Below, piece after piece: positions 8,563-16,654 of a stretch of 64,000 nucleotides of DNA. The stretch spans positions 1 through 64,000 of the forward strand of contig NZ_FUID01000078.1 of the NCBI RefSeq assembly GCF_900163635.1. The letters run 5' to 3'. A program made the position numbers and the translations under genes. Position 1 is the stretch's first letter; every line of letters begins with the position of its first letter. This DNA comes from Leucobacter sp. 7(1). GTDB lineage: Bacteria > Actinomycetota > Actinomycetes > Actinomycetales > Microbacteriaceae. The notes under the pieces are model-generated. The model was given only the letters and a program-made list of their open reading frames with translations. It searched no databases and was not told the DNA's origin.

Positions 8563-8603
8563 GCCTCGGCCCTCCGGCTCGCAGTGAGCGGGAGGGCCGA
8601 GGC
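8563..8603. terminator. bidirectional terminator between convergent genes
   Basis: Perfect 13-bp stem (GCCTCGGCCCTCC at 8563-8575 with its complement at 8591-8603). The loop itself contains a GCTC/GAGC mini-stem around GCAGT. It serves the surface-protein operon on the left and aspS on the right. Confidence 0.8.
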
Positions 8604-8620
8604 GGTTCTGGATCCGAACC

Positions 8621-9964
8621 TTACGGGGTGAGGCGGTTCGGGCCGCGGAAGAGGTAGGTGACCTCGCGGATCGATGACTGCTCGAGCATCAGCATCAGCA
8701 CGCGGTTCAGGCCCATGCCGAAGCCGCCGTGCGGCGGGACGCCGTAGCGGAAGAAGTCGAGGTAGAAGCTGAGCTCGGCCGGGTCCATGCCCTTGTCGCG
8801 GGCCTGCGCCTCGAGGACCTCGATGCGGTGCTCGCGCTGCGCGCCCGTCGAGATCTCGGTGCCGCGGTAGATCAGGTCGTAGCTCTTCGTGAGGTTCGCG
8901 TCGTCCTCGTGGCGCATGTGGTAGAACGGGCGGATCGACGAATCGTAGTCCGTGAGGAAGACGAAATCGCTGCCGTGCTCTTCCTTGGCCCACGCCGCGA
9001 TCTGGCGCTCACCCTCGGGGTCCATGTCGGCGTCGGCGCGAGGTACCTCGTAGCCGCGGGCCTTGACAAGCTCCTTCGCCTCGGCGAGGGGGATGCGCGG
9101 GAACGGACGCGAGGGCACGGTGATCTCGATGCCGAAGAGCTTCTGCACCTCTTCGCCGTGCTTCTCCTGCACCGCGGTGAGGCCGGCGACGATGAGCTCT
9201 TCGTGGAGCTCCATGACATCCTCGTGGGAGTCGATCCAGCTCAGCTCCGTGTCGATCGAGGTGAACTCGGTCGCGTGGCGCGAGGTGAAGGAGTGGTCGG
9301 CGCGGAAGGCGGGACCCACCTCGAAGATGCCGCCGAAGCCTGCGGCCTGCGCCATCTGCTTGAAGAACTGGGGGCTCTGTGCCAGGAACGCCTGCCCCTC
9401 GAAGTACTCGACCTCGAAGAGCTCGGCGCGCGACTCGGATGCCGATGCCATGAGCTTCGGGGTCTGGATCTCGATGAAGCCGCGGTCCACCCACACGTTG
9501 CGCAGGGCATGGAGGAAGGTTGTCTGGATGCGGAACACGAGGTTCTGCTCCGGGCGACGCAGGTCGAGGAAACGCCAGTCGAGACGCACATCGATGTTCG
9601 AGTCGTCGGCGACCGGGTTATCGGGGAGCGACTTCGTGACGACCTCGATCGTCTCGATCTGGATCTCGACGCCGCCGAGCTTCACGCGCTCGTTGTGCTG
9701 CAGCTCGCCCACGACGGTGACAAAGGTGCCGTGTGTGAGCTCGGAGATCGTCGTGGTGCGGGGCACCAGGATGTCGGAGCGCGGGTTCTCAGGATCAGCC
9801 TCGCGCAGCACGCCGCCGTTGACAAGCTGCACCGCCCCGGACTCGTCGCGGAGCACCACGAACTGGACGTAGCGCTGATCGCGCACCTTCTCTACCCAGC
9901 CGGAAACGCGCACGGTTCCGTCTTCGCGTGCGGCCAGGTCCTTGATTAATACGCGCTCAGTCAC
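8621..9964 (-). CDS. aspS: aspartate--tRNA(Asp/Asn) ligase, archaeal type
   Basis: Class IIb aminoacyl-tRNA synthetase of 447 residues, which charges tRNA-Asp. An N-terminal OB-fold (VRVSGWVEKVRDQRYVQFV) is followed by the catalytic core with motif 2 (FRADHSFTSRHATEFT) and motif 3 (GFGMGLNRVLMLML). It is much shorter than the typical bacterial AspRS of about 590 residues because the GAD insertion is absent, so it is the archaeal/eukaryal form. Such enzymes may be non-discriminating and feed GatCAB; that is not testable here. I prefer the GTG at 9964, which lies six bases after a TAGACT box; a GTG at 9970 is in the same frame. Confidence 0.95.
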   Translation of the reverse strand: MTERVLIKDLAAREDGTVRVSGWVEKVRDQRYVQFVVLRDESGAVQLVNGGVLREADPENPRSDILVPRTTTISELTHGTFVTVVGELQHNERVKLGGVEIQIETIEVVTKSLPDNPVADDSNIDVRLDWRFLDLRRPEQNLVFRIQTTFLHALRNVWVDRGFIEIQTPKLMASASESRAELFEVEYFEGQAFLAQSPQFFKQMAQAAGFGGIFEVGPAFRADHSFTSRHATEFTSIDTELSWIDSHEDVMELHEELIVAGLTAVQEKHGEEVQKLFGIEITVPSRPFPRIPLAEAKELVKARGYEVPRADADMDPEGERQIAAWAKEEHGSDFVFLTDYDSSIRPFYHMRHEDDANLTKSYDLIYRGTEISTGAQREHRIEVLEAQARDKGMDPAELSFYLDFFRYGVPPHGGFGMGLNRVLMLMLEQSSIREVTYLFRGPNRLTP

Positions 9965-9970
9965 CCCCAC

Positions 9971-9976
9971 AGTCTA
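9971..9976 (-). promoter_or_regulatory. -10 box of leaderless aspS promoter
   Basis: TAGACT read leftward, then GTGGGG, then the GTG start at 9964. No Shine-Dalgarno sequence is present. Confidence 0.5.
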
Positions 9977-10037
9977 GTCGTGCTGGGGCGGTGCTCCTCG
10001 TGCGGGCCGGGAAGCCCCTCTGGCATAAGCTGTAATA

Positions 10038-10048
10038 ATGTGTCACAT
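10038..10048. promoter_or_regulatory. candidate operator upstream of the amino acid ABC operon
   Basis: ATGTGTCACAT is a perfect palindrome around one central base. It overlaps an AT-rich TAATAAT stretch (10033-10039), the best -10 candidate in the gap between aspS and the ABC operon. A regulator binding here would block transcription. Confidence 0.4.
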
Positions 10049-10129
10049 CATTTGGAGTGATGGATCGTGTTTTCTACGCTGACACCATTGCCCCGGGGAC
10101 GGCCCGGGACCACACCGAAGGACACACTC

Positions 10130-11011
10130 ATGGCACGCATCGCTCGCACCACCCTCTTCGTCGGCGCCCTCGCCGCGCTCGCGATGGGGGCGAGCGGCTG
10201 CGCGGCGAGCGCCCCGGCGGCGGAAGCCTCCGGTGCGGGGGAAAACGCGCCGCAGACCCTGCTTGTGGCGACCGGGGCGTCGCCCAAGCCCTTCACCTTC
10301 CTTGATGAGAACGATGAGCTGACGGGGTACGACATCGAGATCCTGAAGCTTGTGGATGAGGCGCTGCCGGATCTGGAATTCGAGTTCCAGGTCGCGGAGT
10401 TCCCCGCGCTGTTCGCGGGGCTCGACTCCGGGCGCTTCAACATCGTCGCGAACAATCTCTCAGCCACCGAGGAGCGGCGCGAAAAGTACGCTTTCAGCGA
10501 CCCCTACATTGAGGCACAATTTGGTCTCGCGCTGCCCGCCGACTCGGAACTCGCGCAGGCAACCTCGATCAGCGATCTCGCTGGAAAGCGGACCTACGGT
10601 GAGCCGGGGCTGAACTTTACGAAGATCCTCGAGGCCTACAACGAAGCGAACCCGGACACCCCGATCCAGATCGAGTACACCGAGCTGGATCTGCAGTCCC
10701 AGTACAAGCAGCTCGCCACCGGCGGCGTGGACTTCATCTTCAACGACAAGGTCGTGTACACCGGGTACAGCGCGGGGTTGCCGCTGGAGTTCGTGCAGCT
10801 CGACGGTGCCAAGCTTGTTGAGGACTTCGGCACGAACCTGTTCTCGGCGTATGCAATCTCGAAGCAGACACCGGACGTCGACCGGGTTGTCGAGGAGATC
10901 AACGGTGCACTCGCTGACCTCGCCGCGGACGGCACGCTCACCGAACTGAGTGAGCGCTTCTTCGATGGTCTGGACGTGTCGCCGAAGACGGCGCCGGCCA
11001 GCAGCAACTAG
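10130..11011 (+). CDS. amino acid ABC transporter substrate-binding lipoprotein (cystine-type)
   Basis: 293-residue periplasmic-type binding protein of SBP family 3. The lipoprotein signal peptide ends at Cys24 (MGASGC). The opening of the mature domain, LLVATGASPKPFTFLDEN, and LTGYDIEILKLV are typical of polar amino acid/cystine binders such as TcyA and TcyK. The ATG at 10130 has GAAGGA seven bases upstream. It is the first gene of an operon with its permease, ATPase, a monooxygenase and an acetyltransferase, which suggests a sulfur-containing amino acid derivative as ligand (inference). Confidence 0.9.
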   Translation: MARIARTTLFVGALAALAMGASGCAASAPAAEASGAGENAPQTLLVATGASPKPFTFLDENDELTGYDIEILKLVDEALPDLEFEFQVAEFPALFAGLDSGRFNIVANNLSATEERREKYAFSDPYIEAQFGLALPADSELAQATSISDLAGKRTYGEPGLNFTKILEAYNEANPDTPIQIEYTELDLQSQYKQLATGGVDFIFNDKVVYTGYSAGLPLEFVQLDGAKLVEDFGTNLFSAYAISKQTPDVDRVVEEINGALADLAADGTLTELSERFFDGLDVSPKTAPASSN

Positions 11012-11028
11012 GGCGGGCACCGCACCCC

Positions 11029-11820
11029 GTGGACACAATTATCGATTTCCCGGCGATTGGGCAGTACGCGCTCGATCTGCTGCCCTACATCCCGATCACG
11101 CTCGCGCTCAGCATCGTCGCCACGGTGCTGGGCACGGGCCTCGGGCTGGGGATCGCGCTCATCAAGCTGGCGCGCGTGCCGGTGCTGAGCCAGATCAGCG
11201 CGATCCTCGTCTCGTACCTGCGTGGGACCCCGCCGATCGTGCAGTTGTTGCTCAACGTGAACGCGGTCCCGATCGCGGTGCTCTACATCAACCACACGTT
11301 CGGAACGAACTGGAATGCGCTCGCGCTCTCGCCGTTCCTCGTCGCGGCGTTGACGTTCGCGCTCATCGAAGCCGCCTACAGTTCCGAGACGATCCGCGCG
11401 GCACTGCTCTCGGTGGATCCGAAAGAGGTGGAGGCCGCGCACGCGCTTGGTATGACTCCGTGGCAGACACTGCGCCGCGTCACCGTGCCGAACGCCACCG
11501 TGGTCGCGTTCCCCACCCTGGTGAATCACTTCATCGGAATGCTGAAGCAGTCCTCGCTCGCGTTTGTCGTGTCGATCGTCGAGATCACGGCGTACGCGAA
11601 GATTCTGGGCGGGCGCGACTACCGCTTCTTCGAGGCCTACCTTGCGACGGCAATTATCTACTGGGCGCTCACCGTGATCGTCGAGCAGATTGCTCGCCGT
11701 GTGGAGCGGGCGCTGGCGCGGCCACGTGTTCCCGCCGCGGGCCGACGTGCGCGTCGCGTCGCGTCGTCGTCCCGGCCTGCGACGGTGCCCTCGCGCCCGA
11801 CGACGGAGGTGACCGCATGA
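11029..11820 (+). CDS. amino acid ABC transporter permease
   Basis: 263-residue inner-membrane subunit of the HisM/TcyB family with about five TM helices. The cytoplasmic EAA loop that docks the ATPase reads EVEAAHALGMTPWQTLRRVTVP at about 137-158. The last 30 residues are an unusual Arg/Ser/Pro-rich tail (RVPAAGRRARRVASSSRP). The start is GTG 11029, 17 bp after the binding-protein gene. Its stop overlaps the ATPase start by ATGA. Confidence 0.9.
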   Translation: MDTIIDFPAIGQYALDLLPYIPITLALSIVATVLGTGLGLGIALIKLARVPVLSQISAILVSYLRGTPPIVQLLLNVNAVPIAVLYINHTFGTNWNALALSPFLVAALTFALIEAAYSSETIRAALLSVDPKEVEAAHALGMTPWQTLRRVTVPNATVVAFPTLVNHFIGMLKQSSLAFVVSIVEITAYAKILGGRDYRFFEAYLATAIIYWALTVIVEQIARRVERALARPRVPAAGRRARRVASSSRPATVPSRPTTEVTA

Positions 11821-12578
11821 TCGCGCTTGAACAGCTCTCGAAATCGTTCGGAGATCGGGTGATCCTCGACCGGCTTGATCTCGAGTTCGTCGACGGTGGC
11901 GTGACCGCGATCGTCGGCCCCTCCGGTGCAGGCAAATCCACGCTGCTGCGCTCCGTCAACCTGCTGGAGCGGCCGGACGCCGGGCGGATCGTGGTGGATG
12001 ATCTGACTGTCGACGCCGCGCACGCGGCCCGCGCGGATGTGCTCGAACTTCGCCGCCGCACCGCGATGGTGTTCCAACAGTTCCAGCTCTTCGCCCGAAA
12101 GACCGCCGTGGAGAACGTTGCCGAAGGGCTCCGCGTGGTGCGCGGGCTCAGTCGCGCTGACGCGGAAGCCGCGGCCCTCGCGCAGCTCGACCGGGTGGGG
12201 CTCGCGGGACACGCCACGCACTACCCGGCCCAGCTCTCCGGCGGTCAGCAGCAGCGGGTGGGCATCGCCCGCGCGCTCGCGATGGAACCGCGCGTGCTCC
12301 TCCTCGACGAACCCACGAGTGCGCTGGATCCGGAACTCGTCGGGGAAGTGCTCCAGGTGATCCGTGAGATCGCGGCTGCCGGGCAGACGATGGTGATCGT
12401 CTCCCATGAAATGCACTTCGTGCGCCAGATCGCGGATCGCGTCACGTTCCTCGAGGGCGGACGCATCGTCGCCGACGAGCCGCCTGAGACGTTTTTTGGC
12501 CCGACCGCGAGCGAACGCACGCGATCTTTCCTCCGCGAGTACCACCTCGCCCGCGGTGGCCCCGAATACCAGATTTAG
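11817..12578 (+). CDS. amino acid ABC transporter ATP-binding protein
   Basis: 253-residue ABC ATPase of the GlnQ/TcyC type. Walker A GPSGAGKS lies at 34-41, the Q-loop in VFQQFQLF, the signature is LSGGQQQR and Walker B is LLLDEPTSALD, followed by the H-loop in VSHEM. It energises uptake of the ligand of the 10130 lipoprotein. It is coupled to the permease by a 4-bp overlap, with the monooxygenase gene starting 17 bp downstream. Confidence 0.94.
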   Translation: MIALEQLSKSFGDRVILDRLDLEFVDGGVTAIVGPSGAGKSTLLRSVNLLERPDAGRIVVDDLTVDAAHAARADVLELRRRTAMVFQQFQLFARKTAVENVAEGLRVVRGLSRADAEAAALAQLDRVGLAGHATHYPAQLSGGQQQRVGIARALAMEPRVLLLDEPTSALDPELVGEVLQVIREIAAAGQTMVIVSHEMHFVRQIADRVTFLEGGRIVADEPPETFFGPTASERTRSFLREYHLARGGPEYQI

Positions 12579-12595
12579 AGTTCGGGAGAACACTC

Positions 12596-13690
12596 ATGAC
12601 AATCACCCAGACCCCCGCCCGACCGCTGCGCAACCTCGGCTTCATCCATCTCGTTCCGTTCGACCGCAATGATCCCGGAAAGGGTCTGCGCGAGGGCGTC
12701 GAACTGTTCCGCTACGCGGAGGAGCTGGGCCTCGACAGCGGCTGGGTGCGCACCCGCCACCTGCAGTACGGGCTGCCCTCGCCCGCCGTGTTCTTTGCGG
12801 CCGTGGCGCAGCACACCGAGCGGCTCGGCCTGGGCAGTGCCGTGATCCCGGTGGGACACGAGAACCCGTTCCGCCTCGCCGAGGATCTGGGCACCGCTGA
12901 CGCGCTCTCGGGTGGGCGTGTGCTTGCCGGGGTCAGCGTCCACCCGCCCGGGTACTCCGACGCGACAAACGATCTTGTGCATGACACGGGGTGGCGTGAG
13001 GAGGACTACGGCTACGGGCGGATCGAGCGGCTGCGCGAACTGCTGGACGGCCACGCCGTCCGCGAGGTGCCCGCCTACAACGGCATCGGCGGCGACATTG
13101 ACTCGGAGCGCGTCGAGCCGCACAGCCCCGGGCTTGCCGGTCGGCTGTGGTACGGCGGCGGATCACTGCGTTCGGCCGAGTGGGCGGGCCGATCCGGCCT
13201 GAACTGGCTCGTCAGTAACATCAGCACCACAACCGACGGAGACCTCGACTTCGGCCGTGTGCAGCGCGCGCAGATCGATGCATACCGCGCCGCGCACCCG
13301 GCCGGGGATGCCGCCCGCGCCTCGGTTGCCCGCGTGATCGTGCCGACCGACGGCGCGACACCGGAACAGGTCCGCAAGTACGAGGAATACGCCGCAGCCC
13401 GCACCCCGCGCACGGAGCAGGTGCACGGCGGCAAGACGATCATCGCTCGCGATGTGCTGGGCTCCACACAGCAGATCGTGGACTTCATCCGTGAGGACCT
13501 CGCGTTCCAAGCGGCTGACGACTACCTCTTTGAGCTCCCGTTCGAGTTCGAGCTCGCTGACTGGAAGCACATCCTGCACCAGCTGGCGACGGAGATCGGG
13601 CCCGCGCTCGGGTGGCAGCCGGGCGGTGCTGGTGCGAGCGATGCCGGTGGGACCGGTGTCGGCGCGGATCCGGCGCGGAGTGCCGCGTGA
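12596..13690 (+). CDS. LLM class flavin-dependent monooxygenase
   Basis: 364-residue luciferase-like oxidoreductase. The family's TIM-barrel pattern is visible: FIHLVPF at the start, ELFRYAEELGLDSGWVRTRH, LGLGSAVIPVGHENPFRLAEDLGTADALSGGRVLAGVS. These enzymes use FMNH2 and O2, and members near cystine-type importers act on C-S bonds (the CmoO/YtmO group). Start ATG 12596 follows GGGAG (TTCGGGAGAACACTC). It overlaps the GNAT gene by GTGA. A Gly/Ala-rich C-terminal tail of about 25 residues lies outside the fold. Confidence 0.88.
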   Translation: MTITQTPARPLRNLGFIHLVPFDRNDPGKGLREGVELFRYAEELGLDSGWVRTRHLQYGLPSPAVFFAAVAQHTERLGLGSAVIPVGHENPFRLAEDLGTADALSGGRVLAGVSVHPPGYSDATNDLVHDTGWREEDYGYGRIERLRELLDGHAVREVPAYNGIGGDIDSERVEPHSPGLAGRLWYGGGSLRSAEWAGRSGLNWLVSNISTTTDGDLDFGRVQRAQIDAYRAAHPAGDAARASVARVIVPTDGATPEQVRKYEEYAAARTPRTEQVHGGKTIIARDVLGSTQQIVDFIREDLAFQAADDYLFELPFEFELADWKHILHQLATEIGPALGWQPGGAGASDAGGTGVGADPARSAA

Positions 13691-14241
13691 GCACACACGA
13701 AGCGCCCCCCGCATCCGAAGCGCTCGCCGAGGTGCGGGTCCGGGCAGCCGTGAGCGCCGATTTTGCGGCAATTGATGCCCTCATCGACTCGGCCTATGCG
13801 CATGATTACGGTCCCCGCACGGGCGGCACCGATCCCATGCACCGCGCCGCGGAGCGGGCCCGGGAACATGACGTGTGGGTGGCGGTGGATGCGGCGGGCA
13901 CGTATGTGGGGAGTGTGACAACTCGGCGACTCGGGGGCCCGCCCCTGCACGAGGACGTCGCTGACGACGAGCTGGACCTGCGCCTGCTGGGTGTGTCCCC
14001 GGCGGCGCGGCGGCGCGGGGTGGCCGCGAGCCTGATGCGGGATGTCGCGGCGCGGGCCGAGGCACAAGGCTGGCGCGCGGTTGTGCTGAAGACCGCGCCT
14101 GATATGCGCGGAGCGCACCGCCTATACGAGGCGCTGGGCTATGCACGCCAGCCTGAGCGTGACGGGCTGTGGATTGGTGGGAAGAAAGTGATTGAGCTGT
14201 TCAACTACGCGCTGCCGCTCGGTGTTCTGCGGGACGCGTAA
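13687..14241 (+). CDS. GNAT family N-acetyltransferase
   Basis: 184-residue acetyltransferase. The acetyl-CoA pyrophosphate loop (motif A) is RLLGVSPAARRRGVAASLM with RRRGVAA, and motif B is GAHRLYEALGYAR. The GTG start overlaps the monooxygenase stop, so the two are coupled. In Bacillus subtilis a GNAT (SnaA) in a comparable importer-monooxygenase operon N-acetylates S-(2-succino)cysteine before oxidation; the same role is proposed here by context. Confidence 0.88.
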   Translation: MSTHEAPPASEALAEVRVRAAVSADFAAIDALIDSAYAHDYGPRTGGTDPMHRAAERAREHDVWVAVDAAGTYVGSVTTRRLGGPPLHEDVADDELDLRLLGVSPAARRRGVAASLMRDVAARAEAQGWRAVVLKTAPDMRGAHRLYEALGYARQPERDGLWIGGKKVIELFNYALPLGVLRDA

Positions 14242-14263
14242 CCTGCTGGCCACCCAGCCCTGG

Positions 14264-14269
14264 TAGCAA
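14264..14269 (+). promoter_or_regulatory. -10 box of probable leaderless promoter (MurR/RpiR gene)
   Basis: TAGCAA then seven bases then ATG 14277. A GAGGG in the spacer is too close to the start to act as a normal ribosome-binding site. Confidence 0.4.
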
Positions 14270-14276
14270 CGAGGGT

Positions 14277-15233
14277 ATGACTTCGGTGATCACACCCCCG
14301 CTCGGCGGTACCCGGGCCCTGCTGCAGTCCCTGGCACCCTCGTTGGTGCCGAGTGAGCGTCGTGTCGCTGAGGTGTGCATCGAGGACCCCGAGTTCGCTG
14401 CCGCTGCCTCGGTGGCGGCGCTCGCGCGGCGGGCCGAGGTGTCGCCTGCGACAGTGGTGCGGGCCTGTCAGAAACTCGGCTTCGACGGGCTCCCGCGGCT
14501 TCGCGACTGCCTACGTCGCGACCTGGGGGCCGCCGCGGTGCGGCGCACCGTCGGACTCGACGCCACACCGGAGGTGCCGGGCGGCGCGGCCGGGGCACCC
14601 GCGGAACACCCGGTGGCACACGTGTTCACGCGCGCAATGGCCGGTATTCAGGGCGCGCTTGGCGCGCTCGATCTCGATGCGTTCGACGCCGCGGCGGGCG
14701 CGATCCGGGAAAGCAAGCGCCTCCTGATCATTGGGAACGGGGCCTCCCTGCCGTCCGCGCAGTCCGTCTCGCTGCACTTTCTCTCGAGTGGGAAGGTGTG
14801 TGAGTGCCCGGTTGACATCGTGACCCAGCACATCGCGGCGAAGCTTCTGGGCCCGGGGGACGTGTGTCTCGCGGTGAGCGATAGCGGAATGAACGCGTTT
14901 ACGCTCCGATCGGCCCGGCTCGCGACCGAGAATGGCGCGACCGTGATTGCGATTACGAGCTATGCCAAATCGGAGCTGGCCCAGATCGCGGATTATGCCC
15001 TGGTGGCTGGGGCGGACTTTCATTTCTGGAACGACAGCACAGTCACCGGCAATATCGTGCAGGTCTTGCTGCTCTCAGCGCTGCACGCCGCGGCGATTGC
15101 GCACACACCCGGAGCGGAGCGCGCTCAGGCGGCAACCTTCGATGAGGTGCGGTCCATGATTGCCGACACGTCCGATGGCGCGTCCGATGGCACGTCCGAT
15201 GGCACGGAGGCGATCCGGCGCGGAGGCACCTAA
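14277..15233 (+). CDS. MurR/RpiR family transcriptional regulator
   Basis: 318-residue regulator: an N-terminal RpiR helix-turn-helix (about 20-95, VAALARRAEVSPATVVRACQKLGF) and a SIS phosphosugar-binding domain (about 125-260, LLIIGNGASLPSAQS and AVSDSGMNAFTLRSA). The C-terminal tail contains a threefold repeat of SDGA/T encoded by a 12-bp tandem repeat (15171-15206). It probably senses a phosphorylated sugar or polyol. It lies between the cysteine-type cluster and the phosphodiester-type cluster; the large inverted repeat before the latter and the SIS domain favour the latter as target. Confidence 0.9.
   Translation: MTSVITPPLGGTRALLQSLAPSLVPSERRVAEVCIEDPEFAAAASVAALARRAEVSPATVVRACQKLGFDGLPRLRDCLRRDLGAAAVRRTVGLDATPEVPGGAAGAPAEHPVAHVFTRAMAGIQGALGALDLDAFDAAAGAIRESKRLLIIGNGASLPSAQSVSLHFLSSGKVCECPVDIVTQHIAAKLLGPGDVCLAVSDSGMNAFTLRSARLATENGATVIAITSYAKSELAQIADYALVAGADFHFWNDSTVTGNIVQVLLLSALHAAAIAHTPGAERAQAATFDEVRSMIADTSDGASDGTSDGTEAIRRGGT
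15171..15206 (+). repeat. 12-bp tandem repeat, three copies
   Basis: TCCGATGGCRCG repeated three times in frame at the 3' end of the MurR/RpiR gene, encoding Ser-Asp-Gly-Ala/Thr units. The first copy differs by one base. Confidence 0.8.
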
Positions 15234-15329
15234 GCGCATCGGTTTACCTCCCGGGGCACGAGTGTTCGCGTAGGCGGCCATCACCGTTCACTGTGCGGTC
15301 CTGAGGGGTTCACCTGCGCCGCGCATCCT

Positions 15330-15375
15330 GGAATCACACGTTTCCTGAAGTGGGAAACCTGGGAAATTCGATTCC
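15330..15375. promoter_or_regulatory. nested inverted repeats, candidate MurR/RpiR operator
   Basis: GGAATC at 15330-15335 pairs with GATTCC at 15370-15375. Inside it, GTTTCC at 15340-15345 pairs with GGAAAC at 15353-15358. The element ends 14 bp before the ABC ATPase start and just upstream of its GGGAGG ribosome-binding site, a good position for repression. The preceding gene encodes a MurR/RpiR regulator, and RpiR sites often contain GAAA/TTTC half-sites. Confidence 0.55.
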
Positions 15376-15389
15376 ATGGGAGGTGGCCG

Positions 15390-16571
15390 GTGGCCCGGCT
15401 TGTACTCAACCAACTCACCCGCTCGTTCGGCGACGTGACCGCGGTCGACCGGATCTCGCTCGACGTTGCCGACGGGGATTTTCTCGTGCTGCTCGGGCCG
15501 TCGGGGTGCGGCAAGACCACCCTGCTGCGCATGATCGCCGGGCTGCTCGAGCCGACTGGCGGCAGCATCGAGATCGACGGCACCGACATCACCGGCCTGC
15601 CGGCTCGCAAGCGGGACCTCGCGATGGTCTTCCAGAGCTACGCGCTGTACCCGCACCTGAGCGTCGCGAAGAATCTCGCCTTCCCGCTGCGCGTGCGCGG
15701 CACCGCGAAATCCGAGATCACGGAACGGGTGAGGGTCGCGGCTGAGTCCGTGGAGATCGGGCACCTGCTCGACCGCAAACCCAAAGAGCTCTCCGGGGGA
15801 CAGCGTCAACGCGTCGCCGTCGCCCGGGCGCTGGTACGCGAGCCGCAGGCCTTCCTCATGGACGAGCCGCTATCGAACCTCGACGCGAAACTGCGCACTG
15901 CCACCCGGCAGGAACTCGCGGCGCTGCACCGCACGCTCGGGGCCACTTTTGTCTATGTCACCCACGATCAGGTCGAGGCCATGACGATGGCGACAAAAAT
16001 TGCGCTACTCAACGGCGGCAGACTCGAACAGTTCGGCACCCCGGAGGAGCTCTACGACACCCCCAGTTCCGTGTTCGCGGCCGGCTTCCTCGGATCCCCC
16101 GCCATGAACCTCATGGACGCAAGCCTCACCACTACAGCGGGCACGATTTCGGTCCTCGCACCGGGCATCGAGGCGATGCTGTGGCCGGGTAGCACCCCGG
16201 AACGCGAGATCGTCGTCGGCGTGCGCCCCGAACACCTGCGTGTGCACGCCGGAGGCGCTCCCGCCGCGGTGCCGACCGCCGGGATAGCGCTCCGCGGCAC
16301 CGTTGAGCTCGTCGAGAACCTTGGACGGGAACAGCTCGTGCACTGCACCGTCGGTGAGGATCGGGTGACCGTCGCGTGCGACCGGGACGCGCAGTGGCGG
16401 CCGGGGGAGCTCGTTGTCCTCGACGCGCCCAGCGCGCACGTGCATCTCTTCGACCGTGCGAGCGGCCGCCGGCTCGAATGGCAGCCCGACGCCGACGCGG
16501 TCCCGAGCGCGAACACGGAGCTCCCGATCGGGGCTCTGCGCTCCGCTTTGCTCGGCGCCACCCAGCCGTGA
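15390..16571 (+). CDS. ABC transporter ATP-binding protein, UgpC/MsmX type
   Basis: 393-residue ATPase of carbohydrate/glycerol-phosphate importers. Walker A GPSGCGKT is at 36-43, then the Q-loop MVFQSYALYPHLSV, signature LSGGQRQR, Walker B AFLMDEPLSNLDAKLR and H-loop VTHDQ. The C-terminal third is the TOBE regulatory domain (IVVGVRPEHLRVH). Start GTG 15390 follows GGGAGG. It heads an operon with a binding protein, a phosphatase, a phosphodiesterase and two permeases; putting the ATPase first is unusual but complete. Confidence 0.93.
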   Translation: MARLVLNQLTRSFGDVTAVDRISLDVADGDFLVLLGPSGCGKTTLLRMIAGLLEPTGGSIEIDGTDITGLPARKRDLAMVFQSYALYPHLSVAKNLAFPLRVRGTAKSEITERVRVAAESVEIGHLLDRKPKELSGGQRQRVAVARALVREPQAFLMDEPLSNLDAKLRTATRQELAALHRTLGATFVYVTHDQVEAMTMATKIALLNGGRLEQFGTPEELYDTPSSVFAAGFLGSPAMNLMDASLTTTAGTISVLAPGIEAMLWPGSTPEREIVVGVRPEHLRVHAGGAPAAVPTAGIALRGTVELVENLGREQLVHCTVGEDRVTVACDRDAQWRPGELVVLDAPSAHVHLFDRASGRRLEWQPDADAVPSANTELPIGALRSALLGATQP

Positions 16572-16576
16572 TCCTG

Positions 16577-16636
16577 CCCGCTGTCTCCCTTCCCGCTGTC
16601 TCCCTTCCCGCTGCATCCCTTCCCGTTATCTCCCCG
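16577..16636 (+). repeat. 15-bp tandem repeat, four copies
   Basis: The unit CCCGCTGTCTCCCTT is repeated four times between the ATPase stop and the binding-protein start; copies 1 and 2 are identical, 3 and 4 have diverged. It is noncoding and pyrimidine-rich on this strand. Confidence 0.85.
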
Positions 16637-16654
16637 CTCCCGAAAGGTTCCCCC

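Noticed and set aside
15234-15389. Riboswitch in the 156-bp gap before the UgpC-type gene
   Set aside because: The visible symmetry is that of a protein operator. I could match no riboswitch core.
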